Positions 16,672-26,301 of a stretch of DNA of 64,000 nucleotides are shown piece after piece. The position numbers and the translations under genes are program-made. Under the pieces are notes generated by a model. The model was not told where the DNA came from and ran no database searches. It worked only from the letters and a program-made list of their open reading frames with translations. Origin of the DNA: CAUZIZ01 sp965219005 (GTDB lineage: Bacteria; Acidobacteriota; UBA6911; RPQK01; JAJDTT01); NCBI GenBank assembly GCA_965219005.1, contig CBDCMS010000004.1, positions 4,092,001 to 4,156,000 of the forward strand, written 5' to 3'. The first letter of the stretch is position 1. Each line of letters begins with the position of its first letter.

Positions 16672-18424
16672 GACCGGCAGGCGGAATCCCCAGAAGTGGT
16701 CTCTGATTACCCTGCTTCCCTACCTCAGGAAGTACCGCAGCCGAATCCTTTTGGGAGCGCTCATGGTGCTCCTGACCAATCTTGCAGTTGTCACCCTGCC
16801 TACCATTCTGGGAAGAGCGATCGATCACCTTTCCAGCGCCAACCGGTCTGATCTCTTTTTTTTTGCGGCGGTGATCCTGGCCATCGGTGTCGTTGAGGGC
16901 TTCTTCCGCTTCTGGATGCGGCGGGTTCTGATCGGGGTTTCACGTTATATCGAGTACGATCTCCGCAACGACCTCTTTCGCCACCTTCAGCGCCTTACAC
17001 CTCGCTTCTACCAAGAACATTCAACCGGTGACGTCATGTCGCGGTCGACCAACGACCTGAGCGCAGTGCGGATGGTCCTTGGCCCCGGCATCATGTATTC
17101 CTTCAACACTATCTCCATGACCGTCTTGACCATTGGGATCCTCCTCCAGATTGATGCCAAATTGGCCTGCCTTAGCCTGATGCCCCTGTTACTGGTGTCC
17201 TACAGTGCCACCTACTTTGGAAGGAAAATCCACGAAAGATTCGAGAGAATCCAGGAGCAATTCTCGACGATTACGGCCCTGGCCCAGGAGAATGTGTCCG
17301 GGATCCGGGTAGTAAAGGCATACGGCCAGGAACGAGCCTCCATCGATCGTTTTCGAGAAGCCAACCGGGAATATATCAACAGAAGTCTTGCCCTGGTCAG
17401 GATCTGGGGAGTCTTTTATCCCCTCCTCACCTTCCTCCTCGGGCTCTCAGGGATGTGCCTCCTGTGGTATGGGGGCCGCAGGGTTGTCTCCGGATCAATT
17501 TCCATAGGAGAGCTAGTCGCGTTCATGGTCTATGTGACCAGGCTTACCTGGCCTACGATCGCCCTCGGATGGGTCATCAACGTGGTGGAGAGAGGCTCTG
17601 CCTCGATGGGTCGGATCAATCGCATCCTGGCGCAGGAGCCCGATATTCTGGACGAGGAGCCCATTGCGATCGAGAAGCTGAAGGGCAAGCTGGAGGTCCG
17701 GAATCTAAACTTTTCCTATGGTGAGATCAGCGTACTGAAGAACCTGAGCTTCAAGGTCGATCCTGGACAGACGGTCGCAGTCGTTGGGAGCACGGGAAGT
17801 GGGAAATCTACTTTAGTGCACCTGCTGTGTCGGCTCTATCCGATTCCGCGGGAGACGATGTTCATTGACGACATCGACATCAACGACCTTCCCTTACAGC
17901 AACTTCGCTCTCGCATCGGCTGTGTCCCGCAGGACAGCTTTCTGTTTTCCGAGACGATCCGCCAGAACATATCCTTTGGCCGGCCCGAAGCAGATCTGGA
18001 GCCGGTCCGCAAGGCAGCCTGGACCAGCAATATCCTGGATGATATCGGGGAGTTCCCCGAGCAGATGTCGACCTTTGTCGGCGAGCGGGGCATCACACTG
18101 TCCGGTGGTCAGAAACAACGCCTTGCCATCAGTCGGGCTCTACTGTTGGAACCGGATATCCTGATCCTAGACGATTCCCTGTCGAGCGTGGACACCTATA
18201 CCGAGGAGCGTATCCTGGAAAGACTTTCACAGGATTTGTCAGACCGGACTTCAATCCTGATTTCCCACCGCATTTCGACCGTCCAGAAATCTGATCTGAT
18301 TCTGGTGTTCGAGGACGGCCAAATCATAGAACGAGGCACGCATACGGAGCTGCTCGGGACCGGAGGCCACTATGCCAAGCTCTACCAGAAACAGCTGCTC
18401 CGAGAAGAGCTGGAAAGCGAATGA
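16661..18424 (+). CDS. ABC exporter half-transporter A (degenerate ATP site)
   Basis: A 587-residue half-transporter: six-helix exporter membrane domain (residues about 25-310) followed by the nucleotide-binding domain. Walker A GSTGSGKST, Q-loop VPQD and signature LSGGQKQR are normal, but Walker B reads LILDDS, with Asp in place of the catalytic Glu. In heterodimeric exporters such as BmrCD and TM287/288 this marks the subunit with the non-hydrolysing site. ATG 16661 was chosen because it overlaps the upstream stop and precedes the membrane domain. The stop overlaps the next half-transporter (ATGA). Substrate unknown; lipid or drug export is possible. Confidence 0.9.
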   Translation: MFGETGRRNPQKWSLITLLPYLRKYRSRILLGALMVLLTNLAVVTLPTILGRAIDHLSSANRSDLFFFAAVILAIGVVEGFFRFWMRRVLIGVSRYIEYDLRNDLFRHLQRLTPRFYQEHSTGDVMSRSTNDLSAVRMVLGPGIMYSFNTISMTVLTIGILLQIDAKLACLSLMPLLLVSYSATYFGRKIHERFERIQEQFSTITALAQENVSGIRVVKAYGQERASIDRFREANREYINRSLALVRIWGVFYPLLTFLLGLSGMCLLWYGGRRVVSGSISIGELVAFMVYVTRLTWPTIALGWVINVVERGSASMGRINRILAQEPDILDEEPIAIEKLKGKLEVRNLNFSYGEISVLKNLSFKVDPGQTVAVVGSTGSGKSTLVHLLCRLYPIPRETMFIDDIDINDLPLQQLRSRIGCVPQDSFLFSETIRQNISFGRPEADLEPVRKAAWTSNILDDIGEFPEQMSTFVGERGITLSGGQKQRLAISRALLLEPDILILDDSLSSVDTYTEERILERLSQDLSDRTSILISHRISTVQKSDLILVFEDGQIIERGTHTELLGTGGHYAKLYQKQLLREELESE

Positions 18425-20253
18425 GTGACTACCACGAAGAAGAGGTTCTAGGGAAGGCATACGATGGCCGGCTGGCGCGACGACTGCTGAGCTATCTCCG
18501 ACCCTATCGCGGGATCGTGGCGATCTCGGTCTTCCTGCTGCTCCTGGTCTCGGGACTCCAGCTGGTGGGACCGCTGCTCACCGAGATCGCCATAGACGAC
18601 CATATTCGAACCGGTGACCTCAACGGACTGAACCGGATCGCCCTGATCTTCCTCAGCGTTCTGCTGGTGCAGTTCGTTCTCTCTTTCGCCCAGACCTATC
18701 TGATGAACTGGACCGGGCAGAGGATCATGCACGATCTGCGACTCCAGATCTTCTCGCACATCCAGACCCTGCACGTGGGTTATTTCGACAAGAATCCGGT
18801 GGGACGCATCATCACCCGGATAACCACCGACGTCGATGTGTTGAACGAGCTATTCACGGCCGGAGTCGTGAGCATCTTTGGAGACATCTTCCTGCTCGTC
18901 GGCATCGTTGGCGTCATGCTCTGGCTGGATTGGAAGCTAGCCCTGGTCTGTTTCTCGGTCCTACCTCTGATAGTGCTGGCGACGGCAGTCTTCAAATTGA
19001 AGGTTCGCGGTTCCTACCGTTGGGTCCGCACCTGTATTGCCAGGATCAACGCTTTCCTGCAGGAGAACATCACCGGCATGTCCGTGGTTCAGATCTTCGT
19101 CCAGGAAGAGCGAAAGTTCGGCGAGTTTGAAGAGCGGAACCGCGAACACCTCAACGCCAACCTGAAGTCGATCTTCTACTATGCACTCTTCTACCCCGTC
19201 ATCAGCCTGATCGGATCCCTCGCCGTCGCTCTGATTCTCTGGTACGGAGGCGCTCAGATCATCCAGAACACACTCACCCTCGGCGTCCTGGTCGCCTTCA
19301 TCCAATATTCAGATCGTTTCTTCAAACCCATCAGCGACCTGAGCGAGAAGTTCAATATCCTGCTCAACGCCATGGTCAGCTCAGAGCGCATTTTCAGACT
19401 CCTGGACACACAACCGGCAGTACAGCCACCACCCCACCCGCTTTCTCCGTCGGTCATTCGGGGAAGGGTCGAATTCAAGGACGTCAGCTTCCACTACAAC
19501 GAGGGAACTCCCGTCCTGAGCAATGTGAACTTGACGATCGAAGCCGGAGAGAAGGTGGCAATCGTGGGACCGACGGGCTCCGGAAAGTCCACGCTTATCA
19601 ACCTCCTCTGCCGCTTCTACGATGTCCAGGCGGGAGAAATCCTGATTGACGGCGTTGATCTGAGGAAAATGGATCTGGAAGAGCTGAGAAAGCTCACCTC
19701 AGTAGTTCTTCAAGATGTTTTTCTGTTCAGCGGAACCATCGAGGAAAACATCCGCCTCTGGCAGCGAGACATCAATCGGCAACAGGTAGAGTCAGCAGCA
19801 GATTTCGTCAATGCAAGCCGTTTCGTCGCGCGAATGCCCGAAGGACTGGATTCCCACGTGGCGGAACGGGGCAGTTCCCTATCGGTCGGTCAGCGGCAAT
19901 TGCTGGCCTTTGCCCGAGCAGTGGCACATGAGCCCAAGATCCTGGTCTTAGACGAGGCCACCTCCTCGGTCGACACAGACACCGAGCTGCTGATCCAAGA
20001 TGCCCTCGACAAGCTCCTCAAGAACCGAACCGCCCTGATCATTGCTCACCGCCTCTCCACGATACAGAACTGCGATCGGATCGTCGTACTGTCAAAGGGG
20101 CAGATCAGGGAGGAAGGCTCTCACGACGAGCTGCTGAAACACCGGGGAATCTACTACAAGCTCTACCAGCTTCAGTATAAGGAGCAGCTGGGACATCTGG
20201 CGCTTGCCCAACAGGACGAAAACACAAAATCCGAAGCACGGAACTACAAGTAG
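18421..20253 (+). CDS. ABC exporter half-transporter B (catalytic ATP site)
   Basis: A 610-residue half-transporter pairing with the preceding gene. Six membrane helices (residues about 25-320) and an ATPase domain with Walker A GPTGSGKST, Q-loop VLQD, Walker B ILVLDEATSSVD with the catalytic Glu, and H-loop IIAHRLST. Its signature motif is LSVGQ rather than LSGGQ; since this signature faces the Walker site of half-transporter A, both defects fall in the same ATP site, as expected of an asymmetric heterodimer. The start overlaps the previous stop by four bases. Confidence 0.92.
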   Translation: MSDYHEEEVLGKAYDGRLARRLLSYLRPYRGIVAISVFLLLLVSGLQLVGPLLTEIAIDDHIRTGDLNGLNRIALIFLSVLLVQFVLSFAQTYLMNWTGQRIMHDLRLQIFSHIQTLHVGYFDKNPVGRIITRITTDVDVLNELFTAGVVSIFGDIFLLVGIVGVMLWLDWKLALVCFSVLPLIVLATAVFKLKVRGSYRWVRTCIARINAFLQENITGMSVVQIFVQEERKFGEFEERNREHLNANLKSIFYYALFYPVISLIGSLAVALILWYGGAQIIQNTLTLGVLVAFIQYSDRFFKPISDLSEKFNILLNAMVSSERIFRLLDTQPAVQPPPHPLSPSVIRGRVEFKDVSFHYNEGTPVLSNVNLTIEAGEKVAIVGPTGSGKSTLINLLCRFYDVQAGEILIDGVDLRKMDLEELRKLTSVVLQDVFLFSGTIEENIRLWQRDINRQQVESAADFVNASRFVARMPEGLDSHVAERGSSLSVGQRQLLAFARAVAHEPKILVLDEATSSVDTDTELLIQDALDKLLKNRTALIIAHRLSTIQNCDRIVVLSKGQIREEGSHDELLKHRGIYYKLYQLQYKEQLGHLALAQQDENTKSEARNYK

Positions 20254-20309
20254 TCAGTCACTGTTCCCTGAGAGGCACGAAGCGCTAGCGAGTTTCAGGA
20301 ACGAGAAAG

Positions 20310-20838
20310 CTTTGTTTGTACCTTGTTTCTTGTACCTTGGAGTTTTTAAGTTCAGCTTGGCAGCGCCACCGGCTGCAGACCGCCAGATCGTACAGGAAAG
20401 AAACTACTTGAGTCATGAAAGCCTGAAGCGCGAGCGAGGGGTTGGAAATCCGGGAAATGCGTCACCAAAAGGGCATTCGACCGGAGAGGGCCTAGGTCTC
20501 CACGCGAAAGCAGATAACAGCAAGATCTCCCAGAGCCCCAACCCCTCGCTTGCGCTTCAGGCTTCCGCAGTTTTCGCATTGATCGGCGCCTTGGACGTGG
20601 GAAATTCCAATTGAAGTTTCAGGTTAGTGGACCCCCCAGCGGTGCTGGCCCCATTCGAGAAGGAAACTCCGGCTGACTACGGGGAGATTTGTGCTGTTGT
20701 CCGGCTCTCTCCTCGGAACTTGGGCTCATCTTGCAGACAAGTCACGTCGTTCGCGGCTCTGTTGGGTGCAGCTGCTTCCGATACTGTTCACTGATCACTT
20801 CATCACTGCTCACTATTCAAGTTTGAGGTTAGCGCCTT
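20310..20838. repeat. Repeat-rich convergent intergenic region
   Basis: The gap between the exporter and the convergent sugar transferase contains: a half of the TACAAGATACAAAC hairpin family (about 20311-20345), the motif AGCCTGAAGCGCGAGCGAGG and its inverse GCTTGCGCTTCAGGCTTCC (about 20424 and 20551), the TTTC-TGTACGAT motif inverted near 20390, and an inverted copy of the 33-kb repeat (about 20690-20830, TGTTGTCCGGCTCTCTCCTC ... CTGTTCACTGATCAC). No gene is apparent. Confidence 0.55.
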
Positions 20839-22278
20839 TCAGCTCGCCCCTCTCCCTTTCAGGACCGCAGGGATCGTCTTCAGCAGGATCACTAGATCCA
20901 ATCCCAGAGACCAGTGGTCAATATAGCGTAAGTCCAGATCCATCCAGCGCTGGAAATCGATCTCGTTGCGTCCGGAAACCTGCCAAAGACACGTGATTCC
21001 GGGCTTTACACTGAGGCGACGCCTCTGCTTCAGAGAGTAGTACCCTACTTCCTCGGGAAGGGGGGCGCGGGGCCCCACCAGACTCATCTCTCCCTTGAGT
21101 ACATTGGCGAGTTGAGGCAACTCATCGATACTGAACTTACGAAGAATTCGCCCCAGAGGAGTCACCCGTGGATCGTTGCGCATCTTGAAAACGGGCCCAT
21201 CCATCTCATTGAGGTGTTTGATCTCCCACAGCTTATCTTCGGCTCCCTCGATCATGGTCCGAAACTTGGTCAGGGTAAACCGCCGACCGTAGAGACCGCA
21301 GCGGATCTGACGGTAGAAGATGGAACCAGGCGAGGTGAACTTGATGAGCAGCATGACCACCAGCATGATCGGAGTCGTAATCAGCAGAAGACATGCAGCC
21401 GCTGAGCAATCCAGCAGCCGTTTCGCTACCAGCGATAGACCGTGATCTGGAACCGTCGAATAGGTGATCAGAGGCAGGCCCTCCAGGAACTCCAGAGACG
21501 GCCTGGCACCTGCTTTAGGAAAGCCATCCAGCGCCAGCCTTGTCTTGATCCCCAGCTCTTCGCATAGACTCATCAGCTCCCCGATACTCTCCTGGCGACA
21601 CCCCCGCTCCTCGACGAAAATGACTTCGTCCGCTACGACCTCCTCCACCAGGAGCCGGGGAAGATCCTCCAGGCTACCCAGGACCTTCAAACTGGACCCG
21701 GCAACAGCTTCAGCTCCACAGCTGACATGTCCCACGACGTGGTATCCATACTTCTTGGAATTCTCCAAGACCTCACCCACTCGCGTGGAACGGCTGTCCG
21801 TCCCCACAACGACGATCTTGATCTGGTTGTGCTCGTTGATATTCCTGCTTCTGAGCACCCAATGGATGAACACGCGGTTGAGGGCAACAAGGCTGCTGCA
21901 GATCACTACGAATCCGAAGAGGATCGGACGACTCACCACCAGCTTCAAGGCGAAAGTGAAAAACCCGGTGATCACAGTGCTGGCCAAGGCAAAATGGAAC
22001 GCACGGGTAAGCTGCTGTCGTAGGGGGAGGTACACGAGTTCGGAGTATCTTTGAGTGATCAGGAGAAGAAGTACCCATAAGGGGAGTAGGGCCAGGAAAT
22101 AGAGCAGGTATTGGCGAAAAGCAAGCAGCTCCGGGTTGAGGAGGTTCCCGAAGGCGGAGGGAATCAGCTCGTGGGCATGGTTACGCAAGAAATAGGCGAG
22201 AGAGAGCGCGGGCACTCCCACCGCCACATCCGCGACCAGAAGAAGATGGGAATACACCCGATACTGACGATCAAACAC
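20839..22278 (-). CDS. Polyprenyl-phosphate sugar-1-phosphate transferase (WbaP/WcaJ-like)
   Basis: A 479-residue membrane enzyme that transfers a sugar phosphate to undecaprenyl phosphate as the first step of exopolysaccharide or O-antigen assembly. The N-terminal half has about four transmembrane helices and a Rossmann-like domain (IKIVVVGTDSRSTRVGEVLE); the C-terminal half is the bacterial sugar transferase domain with FTLTKFRTM, DELPQLANVLKGEMSLVGPR and KPGITCLWQVSGRNEI. The length is typical for exopolysaccharide polyprenyl glycosylphosphotransferases. No other glycan genes are next to it, so the pathway is unknown. Confidence 0.92.
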   Translation of the reverse strand: MFDRQYRVYSHLLLVADVAVGVPALSLAYFLRNHAHELIPSAFGNLLNPELLAFRQYLLYFLALLPLWVLLLLITQRYSELVYLPLRQQLTRAFHFALASTVITGFFTFALKLVVSRPILFGFVVICSSLVALNRVFIHWVLRSRNINEHNQIKIVVVGTDSRSTRVGEVLENSKKYGYHVVGHVSCGAEAVAGSSLKVLGSLEDLPRLLVEEVVADEVIFVEERGCRQESIGELMSLCEELGIKTRLALDGFPKAGARPSLEFLEGLPLITYSTVPDHGLSLVAKRLLDCSAAACLLLITTPIMLVVMLLIKFTSPGSIFYRQIRCGLYGRRFTLTKFRTMIEGAEDKLWEIKHLNEMDGPVFKMRNDPRVTPLGRILRKFSIDELPQLANVLKGEMSLVGPRAPLPEEVGYYSLKQRRRLSVKPGITCLWQVSGRNEIDFQRWMDLDLRYIDHWSLGLDLVILLKTIPAVLKGRGAS

Positions 22279-22365
22279 CAGTACGCAATCTAACCAATCC
22301 GAGGTCTCAAAGTCCAGTCGAGGGGTAGAGATCGGTTGTCTAGCGCTCTTTACTCCCGCTTGGCT

Positions 22366-22472
22366 ATGCCCTTGCCCTTGCCTTTGCCTTTAAAAAGCGC
22401 CCGCCCGGAAGAACGCGACACGATCAGCAGAACGGGCAAGGGAACGGGCAAAGGCAAGGGTAAGAACAACAC
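22366..22472. repeat. GGCAAG-type inverted repeat element, second copy
   Basis: The left arm (CCCTTGCCCTTGCCTTTGCC, about 22369-22388) and right arm (GGGCAAAGGCAAGGGTAAG, about 22447-22465) are inverted around a loop of about 55 bases. The architecture matches the element at 14962-15145. It sits just after the 3' end of bshB1 (minus strand) and could form a strong hairpin there. Confidence 0.6.
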
Positions 22473-22473
22473 C

Positions 22474-23178
22474 CTAGCAACTCGACAGATCTTCTACTCG
22501 AGGGGGACGAGAAAGGAAAAAGCCTTCGGCATAGTGGCAGCCGATCAAACTGCCCAGATGCTTATGGAAGCTTCTGATTTGATCCAGAATATCGGGTCCG
22601 CTGAGATAGGTCTCGAGTTCGCGGGATCCGTCTTTGTAGAACTGAGATGCGAAGGCGAGTATCGCCTCCTCTTTGACTTCGTAGAATGCTGAGATGTCGA
22701 CCAGGAGCTGCGGCGTCCTGGGTTGGTTGAACTGCATCCAGGACGCAATCTTCTCGGGACGAAATCGCTCTTGCCCGGTGTCAATGCGAGCGAGTCCGGC
22801 GTGGTGGACAGCGTCCTCAACCAGCTGTGCGGCTTGGCTGTGATCGGGGTGTCCCCAACGAGAGTGACTGATGACGAGACGGGGGCGCGTCTGACGTAGA
22901 ATCCGGATCACTTTGAGCCGGTTTTCCGGGGTAGGCTGAATGTTTCCGTCTTCGAGTCCCAGGTTGGCGCGGAACTCCAGCCCCAAGACTTCCGCCGCCG
23001 CCGCCGCCTCCTTTTCTCTTAATTCGGCCGACCCCCGGGTACCGAGCTCCCCGCGTGAAAGATCAACCACCGCTATCCGTCGACCCTGTGATCGCAGCTT
23101 CAGAAGGGACCCAGCACAACCAAGCTCGATATCGTCCGGATGTGCACCTATCGCAAGCACATCGGCGTGTTCAGACAT
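22474..23178 (-). CDS. bshB1: Bacillithiol biosynthesis deacetylase BshB1
   Basis: A 234-residue zinc-dependent LmbE/PIG-L deacetylase that removes the acetyl group from GlcNAc-malate, the second step of bacillithiol synthesis. The metal motif AIGAHPDDIELG is at the N-terminus and the third ligand region SHSRWGHPDHSQA near residue 105. The start overlaps the bshC stop by eight bases. Pairing with BshC raises confidence over a generic LmbE protein. The glycosyltransferase BshA is not in this window. Confidence 0.92.
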   Translation of the reverse strand: MSEHADVLAIGAHPDDIELGCAGSLLKLRSQGRRIAVVDLSRGELGTRGSAELREKEAAAAAEVLGLEFRANLGLEDGNIQPTPENRLKVIRILRQTRPRLVISHSRWGHPDHSQAAQLVEDAVHHAGLARIDTGQERFRPEKIASWMQFNQPRTPQLLVDISAFYEVKEEAILAFASQFYKDGSRELETYLSGPDILDQIRSFHKHLGSLIGCHYAEGFFLSRPPRVEDLSSC

Positions 23179-24808
23179 AGAAAACCTGGTGGCTGGGGCA
23201 GAAGGGTTGTCCCTCTTCGATTACGGAGTGGATAAAGGCGGGACCTTCCTGGATCAGAAACTGATTGAAGTTGACGACCCTTTCCTGGAGCTTGCCCTGG
23301 GGACACAGCCGATTCTGTAGGTAGTCCAGGTGTCTTCCCAGAGCCTCGTCTCGCTGACGATAATTCGCAACGAATCTGCGCTGCAGCTTCTCGATATGGT
23401 AAAGAATCCGGTCCTCCGCCCGTACCATCATCTCGGCCATGCTGGGGTCGGAACGATCGATGTGCGATTTGAGAGAGGCCAGCTGTGACCTCAGCTCCAG
23501 CTGCACTGAGTCAAAAGTCCTGAGAACCTCCCCGGTCTCACCTTGGTTCAGGAGACCCTGAAAGGCTTGCAATGGATCGTCTGACATGAGCTCGCCAGCC
23601 TCAAGACCATACTTCTTGAGAAGACGTTGAGCCTTGCGATCGACGACCGTAATGCACATCCGCGGGAAGATGGAAGGTTCTACTCCCCAGAGCGAGCTGA
23701 TCGCGCTGACCTGAGTGAAATAAGCGACTTCTGAGGGACCTCCGACGTAAACGGCAGTCGGGAACAGGTGGTCTTGAAGGATCGGTCTCAAGAGGACGTT
23801 CGGTCCAAACCCCTCCGGATTCGACTCGATTCGATGCAGCAGCTCGTCGAGGGAATAGCCCGACTTCCTCTTCTTGGTTCGGTACTCCCCGTCCTGGAAC
23901 ACCAGTTTGTGGCGACTATTCCCCTCGTGAGAGAACAGGAGGGTTTCCGAGTCATCGAGAGAAACCTGCGGGGCGAAGCCGGCGGCAGTAAGCTCCTGGC
24001 TTCTCTGCTGCAACGCCTGGACCGCTTCTGATCTCTTCTTCAGCAGCCCGGTGAAAACCTCTGTCAGTTTCGACTTATAACCCGGCAGCAAGGAATCAAA
24101 CAGCACCAGGCCATGGTCGCGAAAGAGGCCGGCCAGCCATTTCCCGTGAGCCTGGCGAAAATCATGTTCGGGGCGATAACTGACTCCCAGGGTCTGCAGG
24201 GTTGCGTCCAGGAACTCCCCCCGCTGAGCCTGATTTTGGAGTTGCTCTAGACTTTCCGAAACCCGGTTGAGACCGATCGTCCCTACCATGCGGCCGTCGC
24301 TCTGAGAGCTGGGATAGCGGATGTCGAGCAGCCGATCCGCCTGATCATAGAAGGAAGTCGAACGAACTTCCATGAAATCAGAATCATCCGCTGGAAGCCA
24401 GAAAACGGGAACTGCGGAGTAGCCACGGTCCTCCAGGATCTGGCTCAGCCGAACTGCCGTGGCTGCCTTATAGACAGCGAGTGCAGGCCCTCCAAAGAGC
24501 CCCAACTGCTGTCCTGTCACCACCGCAATGGTGTCTCGCGCCCTCAGTTTCTGAATATTGCTGTGGGCGGCCTCACTCGCCCCAAGCGATCGATTGAAGG
24601 GATCCAGGAGTGAGACAAGATGCTCTCGGGAGAACCGCAGGGGCTTCTTCGCAACGACCTCGACCCGACGCTGCAGAGCCTCAATATCGAGCGGAGCGGG
24701 CGCCCCGAGTGGATAGAGACCACTCACCTCGTCGAATTGATAAAGATATTTGAGAAAGAGGGGGTTCTGTCCAGGAAGCCTGCGATAATCCAGGCAATCG
24801 ATTTTCAT
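23171..24808 (-). CDS. bshC: Bacillithiol biosynthesis cysteine-adding enzyme BshC
   Basis: A 545-residue protein that joins cysteine to GlcN-malate, the last step of bacillithiol synthesis. Family features are the N-terminal DYRRLPGQNPLFLKYLYQF, the Rossmann-type segment VVTGQQLGLFGGPALAVYKA, and the PVFWLPADDSDFMEV stretch, with a long coiled coil towards the C-terminus. The length is typical. It is followed by bshB1 with an eight-base overlap, forming a two-gene thiol operon. Confidence 0.93.
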   Translation of the reverse strand: MKIDCLDYRRLPGQNPLFLKYLYQFDEVSGLYPLGAPAPLDIEALQRRVEVVAKKPLRFSREHLVSLLDPFNRSLGASEAAHSNIQKLRARDTIAVVTGQQLGLFGGPALAVYKAATAVRLSQILEDRGYSAVPVFWLPADDSDFMEVRSTSFYDQADRLLDIRYPSSQSDGRMVGTIGLNRVSESLEQLQNQAQRGEFLDATLQTLGVSYRPEHDFRQAHGKWLAGLFRDHGLVLFDSLLPGYKSKLTEVFTGLLKKRSEAVQALQQRSQELTAAGFAPQVSLDDSETLLFSHEGNSRHKLVFQDGEYRTKKRKSGYSLDELLHRIESNPEGFGPNVLLRPILQDHLFPTAVYVGGPSEVAYFTQVSAISSLWGVEPSIFPRMCITVVDRKAQRLLKKYGLEAGELMSDDPLQAFQGLLNQGETGEVLRTFDSVQLELRSQLASLKSHIDRSDPSMAEMMVRAEDRILYHIEKLQRRFVANYRQRDEALGRHLDYLQNRLCPQGKLQERVVNFNQFLIQEGPAFIHSVIEEGQPFCPSHQVFYV

Positions 24809-25068
24809 AGACTTCCCAAACCCTCAAGCGCGACGTTGTACGGTGACTTCGGAAGAGTACTCACGTTTCCGAGCCACATCGTTTCCGTCATAGGGAGGGA
24901 CGCTTAGGAGGCCCCCTCCGATTCGCGAAAAAGAGTCTTTTCGACCGCTGCCGACTGGAAATCTAATTCATTCTCACAGCACTTGCCAGGCCTGGCACTC
25001 CATTCCGAGATCAGTGGTCGGCCCAGAGTGACGGAACACCCGCCCCGGAACGGAGCACCAGCAGCGAG

Positions 25069-25392
25069 TCACTGACGGGCTGATGGACCGCGAGCACTGG
25101 AGGGCCCGGCGGCACTGACCGTGATCCTGTCTTTCAGCTTCAAGAACTTCTTCTCGCCGATGCCTCGCACATTCATGAGATCCTCGATCCGCTCGAAGGG
25201 ACCGTTTTTCTCGCGAAACTCGAGAATGCGCCGTGCCGTCGACCTCCCGATGCCAGGCAACTCCTCCAGATCCTCGAGGGTCGCTTGGTTCAGGTCGATC
25301 TTGCGGTCCGGCTCCGGCCCAGCACAAAGAGCTGAGGCACAGAACAGAAAGGGCAAGATGCCCAACAACCAGGTAGAAACTCGTTTCTTCAT
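25069..25392 (-). CDS. ComEA-like helix-hairpin-helix protein
   Basis: A 107-residue exported protein. A signal peptide (residues 1-24, ending ASALCAG) precedes a pair of helix-hairpin-helix motifs (DLNQATLEDLEELPGIGRST and MNVRGIGEKKFLKLKDRI), the DNA-binding unit of ComEA. A periplasmic role in DNA uptake during transformation is expected. The prepilin peptidase gene lies next upstream, on the same strand, 69 bp away, in keeping with a pilus-linked uptake system. Confidence 0.85.
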   Translation of the reverse strand: MKKRVSTWLLGILPFLFCASALCAGPEPDRKIDLNQATLEDLEELPGIGRSTARRILEFREKNGPFERIEDLMNVRGIGEKKFLKLKDRITVSAAGPSSARGPSARQ

Positions 25393-25461
25393 TTGACTGT
25401 CCTCCTTGTTTGCGTTTCTACCTGACTTAACGCTCGAGCCCGAGAATCCGCGAAAGATTTT

Positions 25462-26274
25462 CTAGGTCCCACCCAGATACCATCGCAGCAGGAGATTGCC
25501 CCACAGCGCGGCCATCATCGCTCCTGCGGCCAGGAAGGTCCCAAAGGGCAACGGATAGCGCCTTCCTTTCCCCAAGATCAATATGAAGACGGAACCCACC
25601 AAAGCGCCCATAGCCGATCCCAGGAAAATTGCTAGCAGAGACAGCCTCCACCCCAGAAAGGCTCCCATCATGGCCAGCATCTTGACGTCCCCGAAGCCCA
25701 TTCCATCCACCCCGGTCGCCTTTTGGTATGCAACGGAGACCAGCCAGAGTAGCCCTCCGCCCACCAGGATTCCCAAGAAGGAAAACGGATAGTTGGACCA
25801 GGTCGGCACGGAAGCCGAATCGGAGATGTTCCAGTGGAAAAAACCGGGAACCTGGAAAGGCGACACCAGCAATCCGAACAGCAGGCCGCTAAAATTCAGG
25901 ACGTCGGGGAGAATTCTGTGGAAGAGATCGATAAAAGCAAGAACCAGAAGAAGACAAAAAAAGACCAGATTAATGAAGAAAGGCGGTGTCAGTCCAAATT
26001 GATGCCATAGAAGCAAGAAGAGCGCCGCCGTAGACAATTCCACCACGGGATAGACCCAGGAGATACGCTCTCCGCAGTCGCGGCACTTCCCGCGCAGAAG
26101 AAGATAGCTCAGGACTGGAATATTGTCCCAGGCCCGAATCCGGTTCTCACACTGGGGGCAGCTGGACCTGGGACGGACAACGGAACGACGCAGGGGCACC
26201 CGACGAATGCAAACTGTAAGAAAGCTCCCGACCAGCAGGCCAGCCGTCCCGACCAGGACCGCAGTCCAATCCAT
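25462..26274 (-). CDS. pilD: Prepilin peptidase (A24 family, PilD-like)
   Basis: A 270-residue polytopic membrane aspartyl protease that cleaves and N-methylates type IV prepilins and pseudopilins. The N-terminal methyltransferase region carries the CPxC...CxxC cysteine set (SCPQCENRI and GKCRDCGERI). The catalytic aspartates are expected in FIDLFHRILPD and in GFGDVKM. Several hydrophobic helices follow. Likely substrates include the pseudopilins at 34064-36651. Just upstream is an array of 23-bp tandem repeats. Confidence 0.93.
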   Translation of the reverse strand: MDWTAVLVGTAGLLVGSFLTVCIRRVPLRRSVVRPRSSCPQCENRIRAWDNIPVLSYLLLRGKCRDCGERISWVYPVVELSTAALFLLLWHQFGLTPPFFINLVFFCLLLVLAFIDLFHRILPDVLNFSGLLFGLLVSPFQVPGFFHWNISDSASVPTWSNYPFSFLGILVGGGLLWLVSVAYQKATGVDGMGFGDVKMLAMMGAFLGWRLSLLAIFLGSAMGALVGSVFILILGKGRRYPLPFGTFLAAGAMMAALWGNLLLRWYLGGT

Positions 26275-26301
26275 GGGGCATTATAACCGGAGCGAAGCGA
26301 C

